In this document: in pieces, positions 36,739-48,300 of the stretch
How positions within the stretch are numbered: the stretch's first letter is position 1
Layout: every line of letters begins with the position of its first letter
Assembly: GCA_024699855.1 (NCBI GenBank)
Contig: JAMPIQ010000002.1
Coordinates: 11,904,001 to 11,968,000, forward strand
Direction: 5' to 3'
DNA: 64,000 bases
Origin: Aphelenchoides besseyi
Taxonomy: Eukaryota; Nematoda; Chromadorea; Rhabditida; Aphelenchoididae
Program-made: the position numbers and the translations under genes
The notes under the pieces: generated by a model
The model's database searches: none
Seen by the model: the letters and a program-made list of their open reading frames with translations, nothing else
What the model was told of the DNA's origin: nothing

Positions 36739-39700
36739 TTGAGTTCATTCGAACAGCAAACCTCGTTCTTTGATTCCTGCCCTATCGTTCCTAAACTCTT
36801 TCTTTTCAACTTTGACGTTCATTAACTGATCAATCAATCACACATAAAGACTCGATTACAGTAATAAAAAACCAAAAGAAAATAACATCAAAAGAATGTT
36901 TTATACACATTTCTATGGTCATGAAGAGCCAAGAATAACATTCTCGAACGACCTTGTAATAACAACTAAGCTCTTATGAATACGAACAAGAGCAAATGTG
37001 GTCGAATTAGCGTTTAGAGTTTAGGCTTTCGTTTGGACGAAGATCAATCACTCATTTTTTCTATTTGGTCTTCTTGGGCGTCGATCTTCCACTTAGCTTT
37101 CGGATATTGGCAGCAAAACAATTGTGATTTTTGCACGATGAAAAACGAATTACTTACGTCACAAAGCAAAAAAACGAGCACGCAGAGTTGTTGTTTCTTA
37201 CCGTAAACAATCGTATTGGCACAGGAAAAGACAACAGCCGTTTAAACAACATAAAGTTTATGAATGTCGAATAAACGTGGCAACCTTAGGCGTACAGTCG
37301 CGTGCCGAAAAACTGAATCAGCGACCCTCATCAAAGCGGCGGTTCCCACTATCTAGCTATTTATCTTTCCAGTAACAACACTTTGCTTTGACATGAAGGT
37401 GTGCGTGATACTCATCATTTTTCGCGCACTCATTGTTCAACAAACTCTTCGCTAATCTTTTTGTCGGGTCTGATTTTAAAGAGTTTGTTTTGTAAAATAC
37501 TTTTTCCGTACAATAGTAAACTTGACCGGTTTGATCGAGCAAATAGGATAAGGTAGAACAACTACGTAGCGCGTCCTTCGAACAAAAAAGTTAATCCTGC
37601 TAGTCGCTAAACTGGAAAATCGAAATGTTTCCATTCTCACTTATATTCGACGACCTTCTAAGTCCAAATAACCAACAAAAGTTGCGCAATTTTGATAGTC
37701 GTAAATTACGGACACCGGAACTCACACTTAAAAGTTGTGATTCAGAAACAATCAGTGCGAGCAAACCAAACGTCTTCAGGGCCCAACCCTCTCATTTGAG
37801 CATCCGAATCATAAACAATGCAGCTTTTTGAACTATGATTCATACATCTATTGTTCTTAAAATACAAATGACTCGTTGAAAGATTGACGTCAATTTAGTA
37901 ATCATTCTTCTTTTACACTAACCTTACCCGATGTAGTGTTGCTGATGATTGAACGTACACCTTGGACCATTACAATATTAATGTCAGAATAAGATGCTCG
38001 TGGATAAACTTTTAAATGTAATCGACTATCACAGAAATAATCTTCTATTCAACAAATTGCTACGATACTTCGAGCATTGTTTGGATTTGCTATTGTTGTT
38101 ACATACATTATTTGAGGTATAATGGGATGTCCAAATGATTCGATTGGTCTAAGCGAAAACATTGAGAAAGAGGGTTTGTCAAAACTTAAAGTCAAAGCTT
38201 ACTACCGACTTAGTGTAAGAGTGACCAAACAAACGGGTTTTCGCATCGCAACAACCTCATTGAGTTTGCTCATTATTCGAAAACATCGCGATCAACGTCA
38301 ACCCAACGAATCTGCGCATCCGCCATCACTGCTTTCTTACCGCTGGTCGTATTTGATGTGACGGCGTTCATTGTGGTGGCGAATTAATCAAAAACGCCCT
38401 CTTCGATAACCCATTCGGACATCTCGATTTTGTCTTATAACTCCGAGTTGATTGGAACGCGAGTTGTGAGCGTTCGACAAGTCTGAACAATTCAACCGAT
38501 CACATCGATATCTCTGTCTAACGACTTTGTTTTTCAAATTGTCGACGTACGAAGATTTTCAGTTGTTTCCCACACGACTATCACGATCTTAATGCCTAAA
38601 GGCAATTCCGGATTTCCTGTTTTCATCCAATCCTTAATTACTATGTCGCGCGTTAACCAACATCACATTCGTCGTGATAAGCGTTCTTTTATGCGTTCTA
38701 ACTATTTGGTTGCTATCATTCATCGAACTTAGCAATCAACTTTTGAAATTGTTCTATTGAGCTTATTCAATCCATCTAATGTTTTATTTTGATATAAACG
38801 CTCAGACGTTAACCTTCTTTAAAGCGGCCTATTAGCCTTGAACTTTTGAATTTGTTCGAAGTAATGAATCGTACAACCCAATTTCAATATTTTAGTGTCG
38901 TGTGCTCATCCTTCATGAGTTTTCTTATTCACGGAATGTCTAATTTGAAGAAGGGTTCCTGTTCTTCGTGGAACTCTTTAAGTTTTGATCAACCACTATT
39001 ACCACATGCCGATTTGCTTCCGATCTCCACTTCGAATTCACTTTGTTCCCTGCGGCGAGGTCATGAAGAAGCAAAACCGCATCTTTCCGGAATCATAACT
39101 TCGCGTAACCGATTTGACCGGAAGTTATTGTGTCCGTCAGCACTTGTGTCGTTTTGCTCAAGTAGCTCACCGATGTGGCGACTTGCGCTCTTCGCTTTTC
39201 TCGCAATTTTGTTTTTTCTATGTCCACTTTAATTTCACGTAACTCCACAAGGTCAAACACATCCATAGCACATGTGAACTAAAAATGCTTTCATTTGCGC
39301 CTAAATGATGGATCCTGAATGAGTTTCGATTACCGTACAGAAGTTACACTCCGTGCTTTTTTCCTTGAGAGATGTTCGCAAGTTTGGATTAAACTTCACT
39401 TGTCGACCGATTGACATTTAAATCTCACATTTTGACCGAAATACTTCCGATTTAAGAGCGATCTGATACAAAAAACGACGATAAACTTTCGGATGAGTAC
39501 TCAGTTTAACCCTTTCGCTCTTCTTCTTATTATCATTCCCAGTTTCGCATAGCGTAGCCAAAAGATCGAACGGATTGTCGAAAGTCGATCGTTTAATCTG
39601 TGATTCTGTTTGCTTTGCTTATCTCTTTCTTCTCAATGAAAACAAATCGCACGAACTGGGCAATGAAATTGAAGAAATTGCAAATAATTCAGACCTTACT

Positions 39701-39828
39701 TCGCTGATCTTATGATCAAGGTGAGTGCGCATGGTTTTAGTTTACATTGCAGACTGTTGAATTGGAATTGACGTGTAACTCAAAACTCGTGGATTTAAGC
39801 GGTCAACTAGAAATCCTTTGCTTTAGAA
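36739..39828. other. 3.1-kb gene-poor stretch
   Basis: Plus frames at 37625-37831, 38122-38361 and 38846-39232 were examined. They lack motifs, consistent splicing or signal peptides. No structural RNA or repeat was recognised. Confidence 0.45.
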
Positions 39829-40492
39829 ATGGCACACTTGATCTTTGGGTTGTTGATTGCTCTCTCCATTGTAACGTTGAGTGTGAATGCCCAAGTGGTC
39901 AACGTAACGATTTTTACCGAGTCTCAATGTCCGTTTTGCACGAAACTTTTACGTGAACAAATTTGGCCATTTCACGCCACACGACCGGGTATCATGAATT
40001 TGCAAGTAAGTTGTTAGTAGTGGAACACGTTGTAAACGAAACGTTTAGATTGTTCCATTCGGTAAGGGAAATTGTGAATACACGTTGGATCGCCAATTGG
40101 CCTGCACTTGTATGCACGGTCCAACGGAGTGCGATCTGAATCGCTTGCAAAACTGTGCCATTTCTGTATGTTTTTAACATACGTTTGCCATAATGATCCT
40201 TTCGTTGTAGTATTTCCCACGTCGTCATCTTGGACTTGTCACTTGTATTCAAGGACTAGCAAATCTGGACGAAGCATACCAACGTTGCTTGTCTCGATTA
40301 TCTCCACGAACCCAACAAAGATTGATTGAGTGCTCAAAAACACAAACCGGAGAAGTTCTCAACTATTACTCAATGGTCAATACGCATCGTGCTGGAATCC
40401 GCATATGGCCAACAGTTTACGTCAATGGTCAATTCTTCGATCGTAGTTACCCAATGGAAACGAAAATCTGTCAACATACCACTTCATGTTAA
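39829..40492 (+). CDS. GILT-like thiol reductase (gamma-interferon-inducible lysosomal type)
   Basis: Reduces disulfides of proteins in acidic lysosomes or outside the cell. Three phase-0 exons (39829-40005, 40049-40165, 40211-40492) give 191 residues. The N-terminus MAHLIFGLLIALSIVTLSVN is a signal peptide. The active site is CPFC in FTESQCPFCTKLL. The GILT signature CMHGPTECDLNRLQNC is complete. Downstream are paired cysteines (ECSKTQTGE, KICQHTTSC) and a VPTVYVNG-like block reading WPTVYVNGQFF. NVT near residue 25 may be glycosylated. Length fits the nematode secreted GILT group. Confidence 0.93.
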
Positions 40493-41122
40493 CCAGTTTC
40501 CAAGAACTACATATTGAACGGGTCTTGTGCATTTTTTCATTGCTATTTCTTTCCCATTCGTCCACTTTTATTGTAAAACAGTCTTTGTCGATCAAAATTA
40601 ACCTCCCAGTTTTTGTAAACGTTGTTTCCAACAACTTGATCTTTTCGTTATTGAACAAATAAAAGAAATAGTCTGATCTTTGGTATTAAAGTCTGATTAT
40701 AGCTCAGTGGATTGTTTCTGTGTTGCTACACTTTCGTAGTCGTAGTTGTGTTGCAATTGAGTGTTTTAACGACCGAAAACTCCGCTCAGATACGAAAGGC
40801 GGAAGATGAAAAAAAGAACGTTGTGGCTTAATGGGTCTTTTGCGGCTCAATTACGCGATCGTCCGAGCATTGTTTACAGGTAACGATTGCGGCGATTTGA
40901 TCGCAAGTTGAAGAACCACATTAAAAATCCACACGTATCTTCTAAAGACTCGTTTTAACGTGCAAAAGTCCGTCGCATAATTCCAATCGACTTGAAGTCA
41001 AAGTGATGTTGCTGAACGTCAACGGCATTCATAACAAGTCGACTCATAATTGCGTCGGCGATTCGTAAACAAACGCATCAACAATTTATAAATAGCCATT
41101 GAATGTTGATTCTAAGTCAATC
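40493..41122. other. Intergenic, no gene recognised
   Basis: 3' flank of the GILT gene and promoter side of the DB-module gene. An AATAAA at about 40660 may be the polyadenylation signal of the GILT transcript. Otherwise empty. Confidence 0.5.
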
Positions 41123-42213
41123 ATGACTATTGCTCAAACGATTACCGTATTTTTTTTGCTCGTCTTCAGTTCTTCTCCATTGGCTGAAGCGGTAAGAAAC
41201 ATCAATTAATTGATTTCAGTTCTTTTAATTTCAGTGTGCTTCATCTGGTTAGTCATTTGAAGGTTTAATGGATTAATCATTTCCTTAATTAGGAGTTTGT
41301 GGCTCTTCTTGCGGCTACCAACCTCCGCCTGTTCAATGCCAACCACAAAGTTGTCAGCCTGGCTACTCTTGTGGGCAAGTTTCGAACTCGACAAGCATTT
41401 CAATTCACTTCATTCTTATAGACATTATGGATGTGCAAGAAATCGAGCCCGATCATCCTTAACTCAAAAGGTTTGATTAAAAGCATCAACGAAACAAGAA
41501 GACGATGAATTTAGGACGGTGTGGTGGTGCCGGTCGATGTTTTTGTGAACTCGACTTTGCCAAAGAGAAACATCTTCGGTGTGGAACGGCGTAAAGAATC
41601 CGAAGCTGAGAATAAAATTGATCAAGCAACTTTCGCCAAATTGACGGTAATTTTATTCTTATGCTTCAAACTATCTACTGACTTTTAGAATCCAAATTAT
41701 TTGTTCCGTCAGTGTTGTGAAGATCGGCGTCTACCCGATGCCTGTTTGTCAAAATGTCATTTTAACGTCTTCAACAAGGCTACGGTAAGTGAATTTGGTA
41801 AGCAAGAATGAGTTGAAGTTCTTGAACAAGTAGAATAAGACAGAGAAAATTTTGTTTACATTTTAGTTGGAAGCAATGTTTTTGAAATCTGATCCTTGTC
41901 CCATCGAAGCCGCTGCAGATATACAAGTGAGCTGATTTCAACTACTCTCGAATTATCACATCATTTCAAGTATTGTGCTGCACAAGGGCGTGATCACCGA
42001 CCGTGTTGTCACCGCAATTTCATTCAATCGACGGCAGCCGGCGAAAAATGTTTGACGTTCTGTGATCAACGAGCAGGCCAAGTTGTCAAACTGGATTTCA
42101 GTTTTCTACCCTGCTACGACAGATTCGAGTTTATCAAACGATGTTTCTACGATGACATCAAGAATCGAATGGAGGAAAAACTGAGTCCACGTTTGGAGGA
42201 AAAAGATGGTTGA
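41123..42213 (+). CDS. Secreted cysteine-rich protein with DB module
   Basis: Exon 1 (41123-41191) encodes the signal peptide MTIAQTITVFFLLVFSSSPL. Small exons then give a cysteine/proline/glutamine-rich stretch (CGSSCGYQPPPVQCQPQSC, then QPGYSCG), a linker with FGVERRKE, and a C-terminal DB module spread over four exons: LFRQCCEDRRLPDACLSKC, CPIEAAADIQ, YCAAQGRDHRPCC, CLTFCDQR and FLPCYDRFEFIKRC. The twelve or so cysteines follow the nematode domain-B pattern (CC..C..C..C..C..CC..C..C..C..C). DB modules are abundant in nematode secreted and matrix proteins and their role is unknown. Boundaries of the small exons at 41236-41470 are approximate. Confidence 0.82.
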
Positions 42214-42564
42214 TTTCTCATAAGAGCATACTACTCATAATTTAGTTCATAGCACAATATTCACTTCTATTTACTGTTATTTACAATTCGAAATTATTCA
42301 ACACAATGAATAAGTTTATAAAAGTTTCAAACAAACCATTTGTAAGTATTAGAAAAGACCGGTATCCACAGACCGATGCGTATAATTTACATTCAATTTG
42401 ATAGGCGAATCAATAGATTATGATGAATTCGTCGCCATAAAAACTCAACTATGTGACCAATAAGACTTTGTACAAAACTGCTTCTGAACTTTAAATACGA
42501 AGATTCGAAAGCGATTTGTGCCCGTTCAAGTGAATAGAAATTTCTAAGCGTTTGATGCACCTAA
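42214..42564. other. Convergent 3' flanks, no gene
   Basis: AT-rich sequence between the DB-module gene and the ubiquitin-fold membrane protein. Nothing recognised. Confidence 0.5.
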
Positions 42565-44682
42565 TCACGAGTTAACAACACCGGCGTTCTCCTGTCGATT
42601 TGCACGCGGACGACTGTGATTTTGAAAGGTGTAAAGTCCAAAAAAGATGGTCAAAACGAGTAGCATGAAGATTGCCTTTCCATCGGCAAAATGTGGAAAG
42701 TAGATGACGACAAACCAGATGGAAACAAATTTAACTGAACTCAGAACTTGTTATGTCCGATTGTGCCAATAGCTTACCCGTGAATAGAAGCGTAAAAAGA
42801 ACACCGATGTTGAAACGATTCGAAAAGATGTCTTCTGGATTCTGATTTTGTTGAGCAGAAAAGTCGATGAAAAAACTTAGGATCGCAAACATTGCATGAC
42901 GCAAACGATTCAAATATCTGTGGTACCAAGCCAACTCCTCGTCGTTGCGAACATTCTCCACTTCGCGAATCCAATTGATGGACGAGGTCAACGAGTAGAA
43001 CAAAACAAATGGCACCATATCCGCATAATACACACCCAATCTCAATATTCGCATACGCCACGGCTCGTTGTTCACTTCATCGACTAAAAGAAAGAAAAAA
43101 TAAACAAGTTTGCGTTTCCATTAACTTACAAACTGGTCGAACAGGAATCTGAACATTGCTATAACTCAATCGATCTTCTGCGGTATTCTGATTTTCTCCA
43201 TTCGTTGTGTTGCGATTAGACGGTTGGGCATACGGTCGAGAACTGATATGACAATGTACAATGCAGTTTTCGTAAAGACCATAAGATTGTAGCGATCGAT
43301 TATCGTCACGAAGAAGTTGACCTTTGAAGATTAGACGAATAACTTTGCCATCGGCAACTTGCTCCGAAAAATTGATTCTAAAAACGAACCATTAAGGTAC
43401 GAAGATTGTTTTAATCGATTACTTTTTGAAGTCTAAAACCGTTGATAAGAGATTTGCTTTGACAACACGCTCCGTATCGTCAAGAAATTTAAGTTTTATA
43501 CTCGGACCATCAATGCTCATATCCACAGGTATTTCGGGATTGGTGGCGTTGTTATTTGACATAATATTTCCGCCTTGATCTGTTGTCTCAACTTCTAAAA
43601 CACGAAATGAAATATCAAAATGATTGACTAACCAATAACTTCAATGCTATCTGTACTCGTTTCCTCACTTCCAACCGATGAGTCTGTAGCTAATATTTCA
43701 CTGCTTTCACTCGAACTCGATGTTGCACCACTTGAATTGTCGTCGTGATTTGAAGAAAACGTTAAGTTCACAGCGTTCGTCTAAGACCATTAATAGATTT
43801 TAAATAAAATTAGCGACTTACATCGGTTGTTCCGACTTCATTAAGAAGCTGCGAAATGTACAAGTTGTTTTGATTGCTAAGACGACGAGCAATGTTGCGA
43901 TAGAGCGAAATAACTACCGCTCCTGCAACGGCTGGATCGGAATAAGTTTGAAGAGTCTGATAGATTTGGGAAATGTGTCGTTCCAAGTTCAGTGGCAAGT
44001 AGATAGTCGTCACTCCCGGCTCAAAACTGTCGCTGAAATCAAAGACACTTATTCGAGAAGTTTTTAAAGAGTTTACCTTTGCAATTCAACGGGTCGAATA
44101 AATGACGGCGAATGGATAACAAACGCTCGGACTCGGGGCGTGTAACGTTGGTCGTTGTCTGTGGGATTTTCGGAGAAAGAACGTTCTTCTGTGATCAAAC
44201 TAACTAGATCTTCAGTTTGCACGGAAGACGGATCGACATTCACCACCTATAAATCGAAACCAATTGACGTATTCATTTGTGCGTTTTTTACTTCGACCAC
44301 TTGTTGCGATTCTACGTGATACGTTTGAATAAGATGCACATGATAATTCAACGGTAAACGACAACTGAGTTTCCAAGTAAAATAACCAACTATTAAAGCG
44401 AGGACAGTCAACAAAACCGAAAAAGTCTAAAGGTCGAGAGTTTACGAATAGATTGGTTTGAACTCACGTATTCGTCGATAAACTGTAAAAATACCATAAA
44501 TAAGACTTTCGAATCACCAAGTGCTGACGGCTGATTGTCAATTTGGTGTTGTGCCAATCAAACGAAAAGACCAAATTAATAAGTCCGAAGTGACAGCATA
44601 ACTGGGCGACCGAATCGGAACGGAGCAGAAGCAACGGCGAGCTCACGACCGCAGCACAATTGACACACGACAACTTTGCCAT
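42565..44682 (-). CDS. TMUB/Herp-like membrane protein with ubiquitin-like domain
   Basis: The C-terminal half carries a ubiquitin-like domain (IKLKFLDDTERVVKAN, then LLSTVLDFKKINF, IRLIFKGQLLRDDNRSLQSY, NCIVHCHIS) as in TMUB1/2 and Herp, proteins of ER-associated degradation. It is followed by hydrophobic segments (MVPFVLFYSLTSS, IGVLFTLLF, SIWFVVIYF, IFMLLVLTIFFGLYTF) and a short polar tail with stop at 42565. The N-terminal half (ATG at 44682) has a hydrophobic segment FSVLLTVLALIVGYFTWKL, then about 170 residues I do not recognise, then a serine-rich acidic linker (SSGATSSSSESSE). The junctions linking the halves keep phase, including a 35-bp intron at 44481-44515, so one gene is the simplest reading. 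Two adjacent genes are possible. The N-terminal part weakly recalls PIG-S, which I do not rely on. Confidence 0.7.
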
Positions 44683-45302
44683 CTCCGGTTTTCATTGTTT
44701 GTTGAGTAAACTTGTTTTCTGCGTACAATCACAAGGTTGGAGTTGCAAACAAGTTACCGAGAACAATCGATCGGTTTCGTTTTAAATCGTCCGTTTACGT
44801 TCGTCGTGAGTCTTCTTCAAAGCGAGCCGATTTCGTTTCGGAATTACTAACAATCTACCCGCTCGTTTATTTCTTATAGAACAGTAAATTGGTCTTGAAT
44901 ACGCACCTAGAAGTGCGATACAACTGAAAAACCTTTGCATCACAAACTACGAGCAACTGCACAAAAAGTTCGTGAACCAAAACGTTACAAGAAAATTTAG
45001 AGCGATTTGTGTGGTCTCTATATTGTCTTATTGTGTGTCATTTGAACACAATTCCTATAACGCGAATCGAGGTCTTTGTAGCTTCACGGTTAATGTGACC
45101 TTTCTGATCGAACTCATCGATTTAAAACACTTGGTTAATAGGCGTTTATTTACTGAGCCTTCGAGTTGTGAGCATCTTGATGTTATTTATCCGAATAAAA
45201 ACACCGGGAAATAACCCGCAATGATAAATGCCAGAGGTAGACTGAGTTCAGAGCATTTGAGTTTGAATGAAATGGCAGTTAATAGACCCGTTAATTCTCC
45301 TG
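44683..45302. other. Intergenic, no gene recognised
   Basis: Between the EPAC stop and the start of the ubiquitin-fold gene, both on minus. A short plus frame at 44972-45214 has no support. Confidence 0.5.
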
Positions 45303-48300
45303 TCAATATTGTCGACTAAACTTGTTTGGTGGTTCAATTTGATACGAAATCTCCATTAAACGCCGTTGATCGTCAATTGCATAGAAATTTCTGAAAGTCT
45401 CCACACATTTAAGAAGCCAATTGACAACGTAACGTACTTGATAATATTCTGCGGACTGTAAACTTTCTTCTGTTGAGTTTGTTTGATTTTGCAATTGCGA
45501 AAAGTACGAAGAACGTTTGCGATCATGTGCATCTTTTCGAAGTTCACCAGTCCAGAGAAATATGTTTTGTTGCCTTCGTGCATGAAAGTCAGATCTTTCA
45601 ACAGCAGTGGAACAAACGGAACAATGGGCGGCTGCATCTTGGAGACAAGCATTCGATAGGCACGATGATTACGTGAGGGGTCGAGAAGGGCTTCGAATTC
45701 GGCGTATTGTCGACGCAACTTGTTCGACAACTTCTCCCACGTATGAGCAAGTCGACTGATAGAGACGTTGCTAAGACCCAAAGTAACAGCAAATAACGTC
45801 ATCAAATCTTTGTTTGTTTTTGCACTGTAATTTCGTTCATTAAAAGCGGAAAGATGTCCACTTACTACATAGCGATTTTGATGAATTTCTTCATGACGGC
45901 AACACGTTTCGACGCATTGGGCGCCAACAAAATCTCAGTGGTTACCCAAAACTGGACTTCGTTGAAACGGCGCAGCAAAATGTCCAAGTTCGATGGGCTA
46001 CGACCAGAAAACTGATTTCGGCCAATAACCTGAATCGGTTTGTTGGGCATTTGTTGGAGTTTAAAGTCAATTTACCTGGAAAACAAGTTCGATTTCATCG
46101 GTCGCTTCGAACAGTTGAGTGTGAAAGAAAAATAATTGTTGTGCGAGTTCGGAGCTGCTCATAACGTCAAGGATCGAATTGAAAAACGGTTCGCTTGGTC
46201 CGTTCTGCTCAGGAAGTGGTGTCTAAAGCATAACACTTAAAGAGGTCGGGGGCTTTAAGAACACCGACCAGTAAATCGATTTCTTCTTTAAAGACCACAT
46301 ACAACCTTCCATTCAACGACAACATCGTCGGAACGCTGACTTCTGTCGGTGAATAAACAACCCGTTCTCCGCTTGATTTGACTTCAATCAAAAAGCATTC
46401 AGCGTTATTGTCGATATGCGCCTGAGCACACGCCAACTTTGCAATTTCCATTGCCGTTTTGTCTAATCGAACCGAAAGTGCAATGAAACTCGTGTCCGCG
46501 AAATATATCAGTTGTTTACCTGAAAGCAAGTTGAATCCATGTTCATTATTTGGACTTACAGGTGTCAATGGGCAAAATGGGATTTGGCGCCGGGCCTTCG
46601 GGATTGTAGACTCCGGCGTCCAAAACGTCGATTGGATGCCGAGCCAGAATGCGCATCGATTTCTCGCGTATCTGTCGCATTTTAGTGATTTGTTCTTGGA
46701 TCTGACCCATATTTGGAATCACCTTGCTATCTTCGAAGACCAAACAATACATTTCCTGCAACAAGCCATCGCTTACTGCCCAAAGTAAAAACAAACTTCA
46801 ACAAATGAATTAGCAACATGATCGAGAAAAAAGCCCAAACCCAAGATATACTGCCACACTCCTAAGAAAGCAATTACACGTCGTTTGGCCACTAGTTGTT
46901 CTTGTAAATTGAAATCATTTCCGACGAATCGATTTGTGCATTCGCTCGTCGACGGAAGTGACTGAAAATGCAGAAATTTATGCACGATAGTAAACTTTTC
47001 AAGCTACCATATTACCACGTTTTTCGTAATAATTCTTGAGGTAATTGCAAAGAACATTTGAAGGCATGTAAATAATGTGAGTTAAAATGAAGTCCTCGAG
47101 AAATGTGTCCAAAGATAATTCATCGGTTTGAGCATCAATCCGCGTTTCCAAAACATATTCAACCATCTTCTCGGGTAGACCAGCCATAACTGAGTAGCTG
47201 AAGCACATAAAAGCAATAAATACGTTCGTAATGCTTACTGACCAACACTGATTTCGTGGTGTTACTTGACCATCTTGAAACCGGACATCGATTTGTTCCA
47301 ACACAAGAACATCTTGACCGTGTTCTTTCAAACGGACGGTATTTGCCTCAACATCGCGCAGAATTCTAAAACAACGACCGGTTGTATTGCGATGAGCGTA
47401 GCTAATGAGTCGATGTGCTCATTTTTTCGTTATTATCGTGCGAGCAAATTTAATAATCTCCGAACAAATCGGACTACGGTTGTCACGGTCCCGTTTTTCA
47501 AAGCTTCAGTTTTGCGTTGTTCATAACCCAAATAATGATGACATTTGAGTTCAGTGCCAAGTGTTCACTTGAAAGTCGTAGACCTACCGATTGAAATCGC
47601 TTTTGTCCACACGTAAAAACTGCGAGTTGTCTTCTCGTAGTGCAATGGTAGCGGCTCGAGGAGCGTCATTCACGAGTGCCAGTTTGCCTAAAGAACGAAA
47701 AGTACGCATAACATCAATGAAACGATACCAAAGTCGTCGCCTTCTAGCAGTGTAGTGACAATTCCCTGAAAATTGACTTCAGAGTAAAAATCGTATTCTC
47801 ACAAGTTGCAAGGAAATGCAACGTTTGAGTTCACAACCGGAATTTGATAGTGGGCTGGGAGTTAACTGACAAAACGTCCGAGTAAAAAACGAAAATTTGC
47901 TTCATCATGTGAATTTAAAGTCGATCAAAAACATGCCACAGCGTCGGGTGACGCAGACAACCGGACCTTTGGCCGGAATCTGTCTCGCGTATCAATCGAC
48001 GCGCTTTCCCATTGCGCACAATCCACGACGTTGCGTTTAAAAAACAATTTTGCGTCTCGCGCAAAGAAAACCGCTCGACTACAAATTCCGCGAAAACGCA
48101 CTTACTGCGGGGATTTCGATTCTCGATTTTTTCTTTGGAATCACGAAGACACGCGTACCGATCAACAACACGCTTAATGATCGATTTATCGTCGACGTTA
48201 TTGCGGGCTTATGAATCGGAGGTGCGAAGGAAGACGAAAGCAAACAAAGAGATGGATATTCGAACAATGTGAAGACTCACAACAACTCACCTTTCCTGCC

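Noticed and set aside
38846..39232. 128-codon plus frame with a hydrophobic end
   Set aside because: No family match, no splice context and no conserved pattern; considered also as decayed transposase on minus without success.
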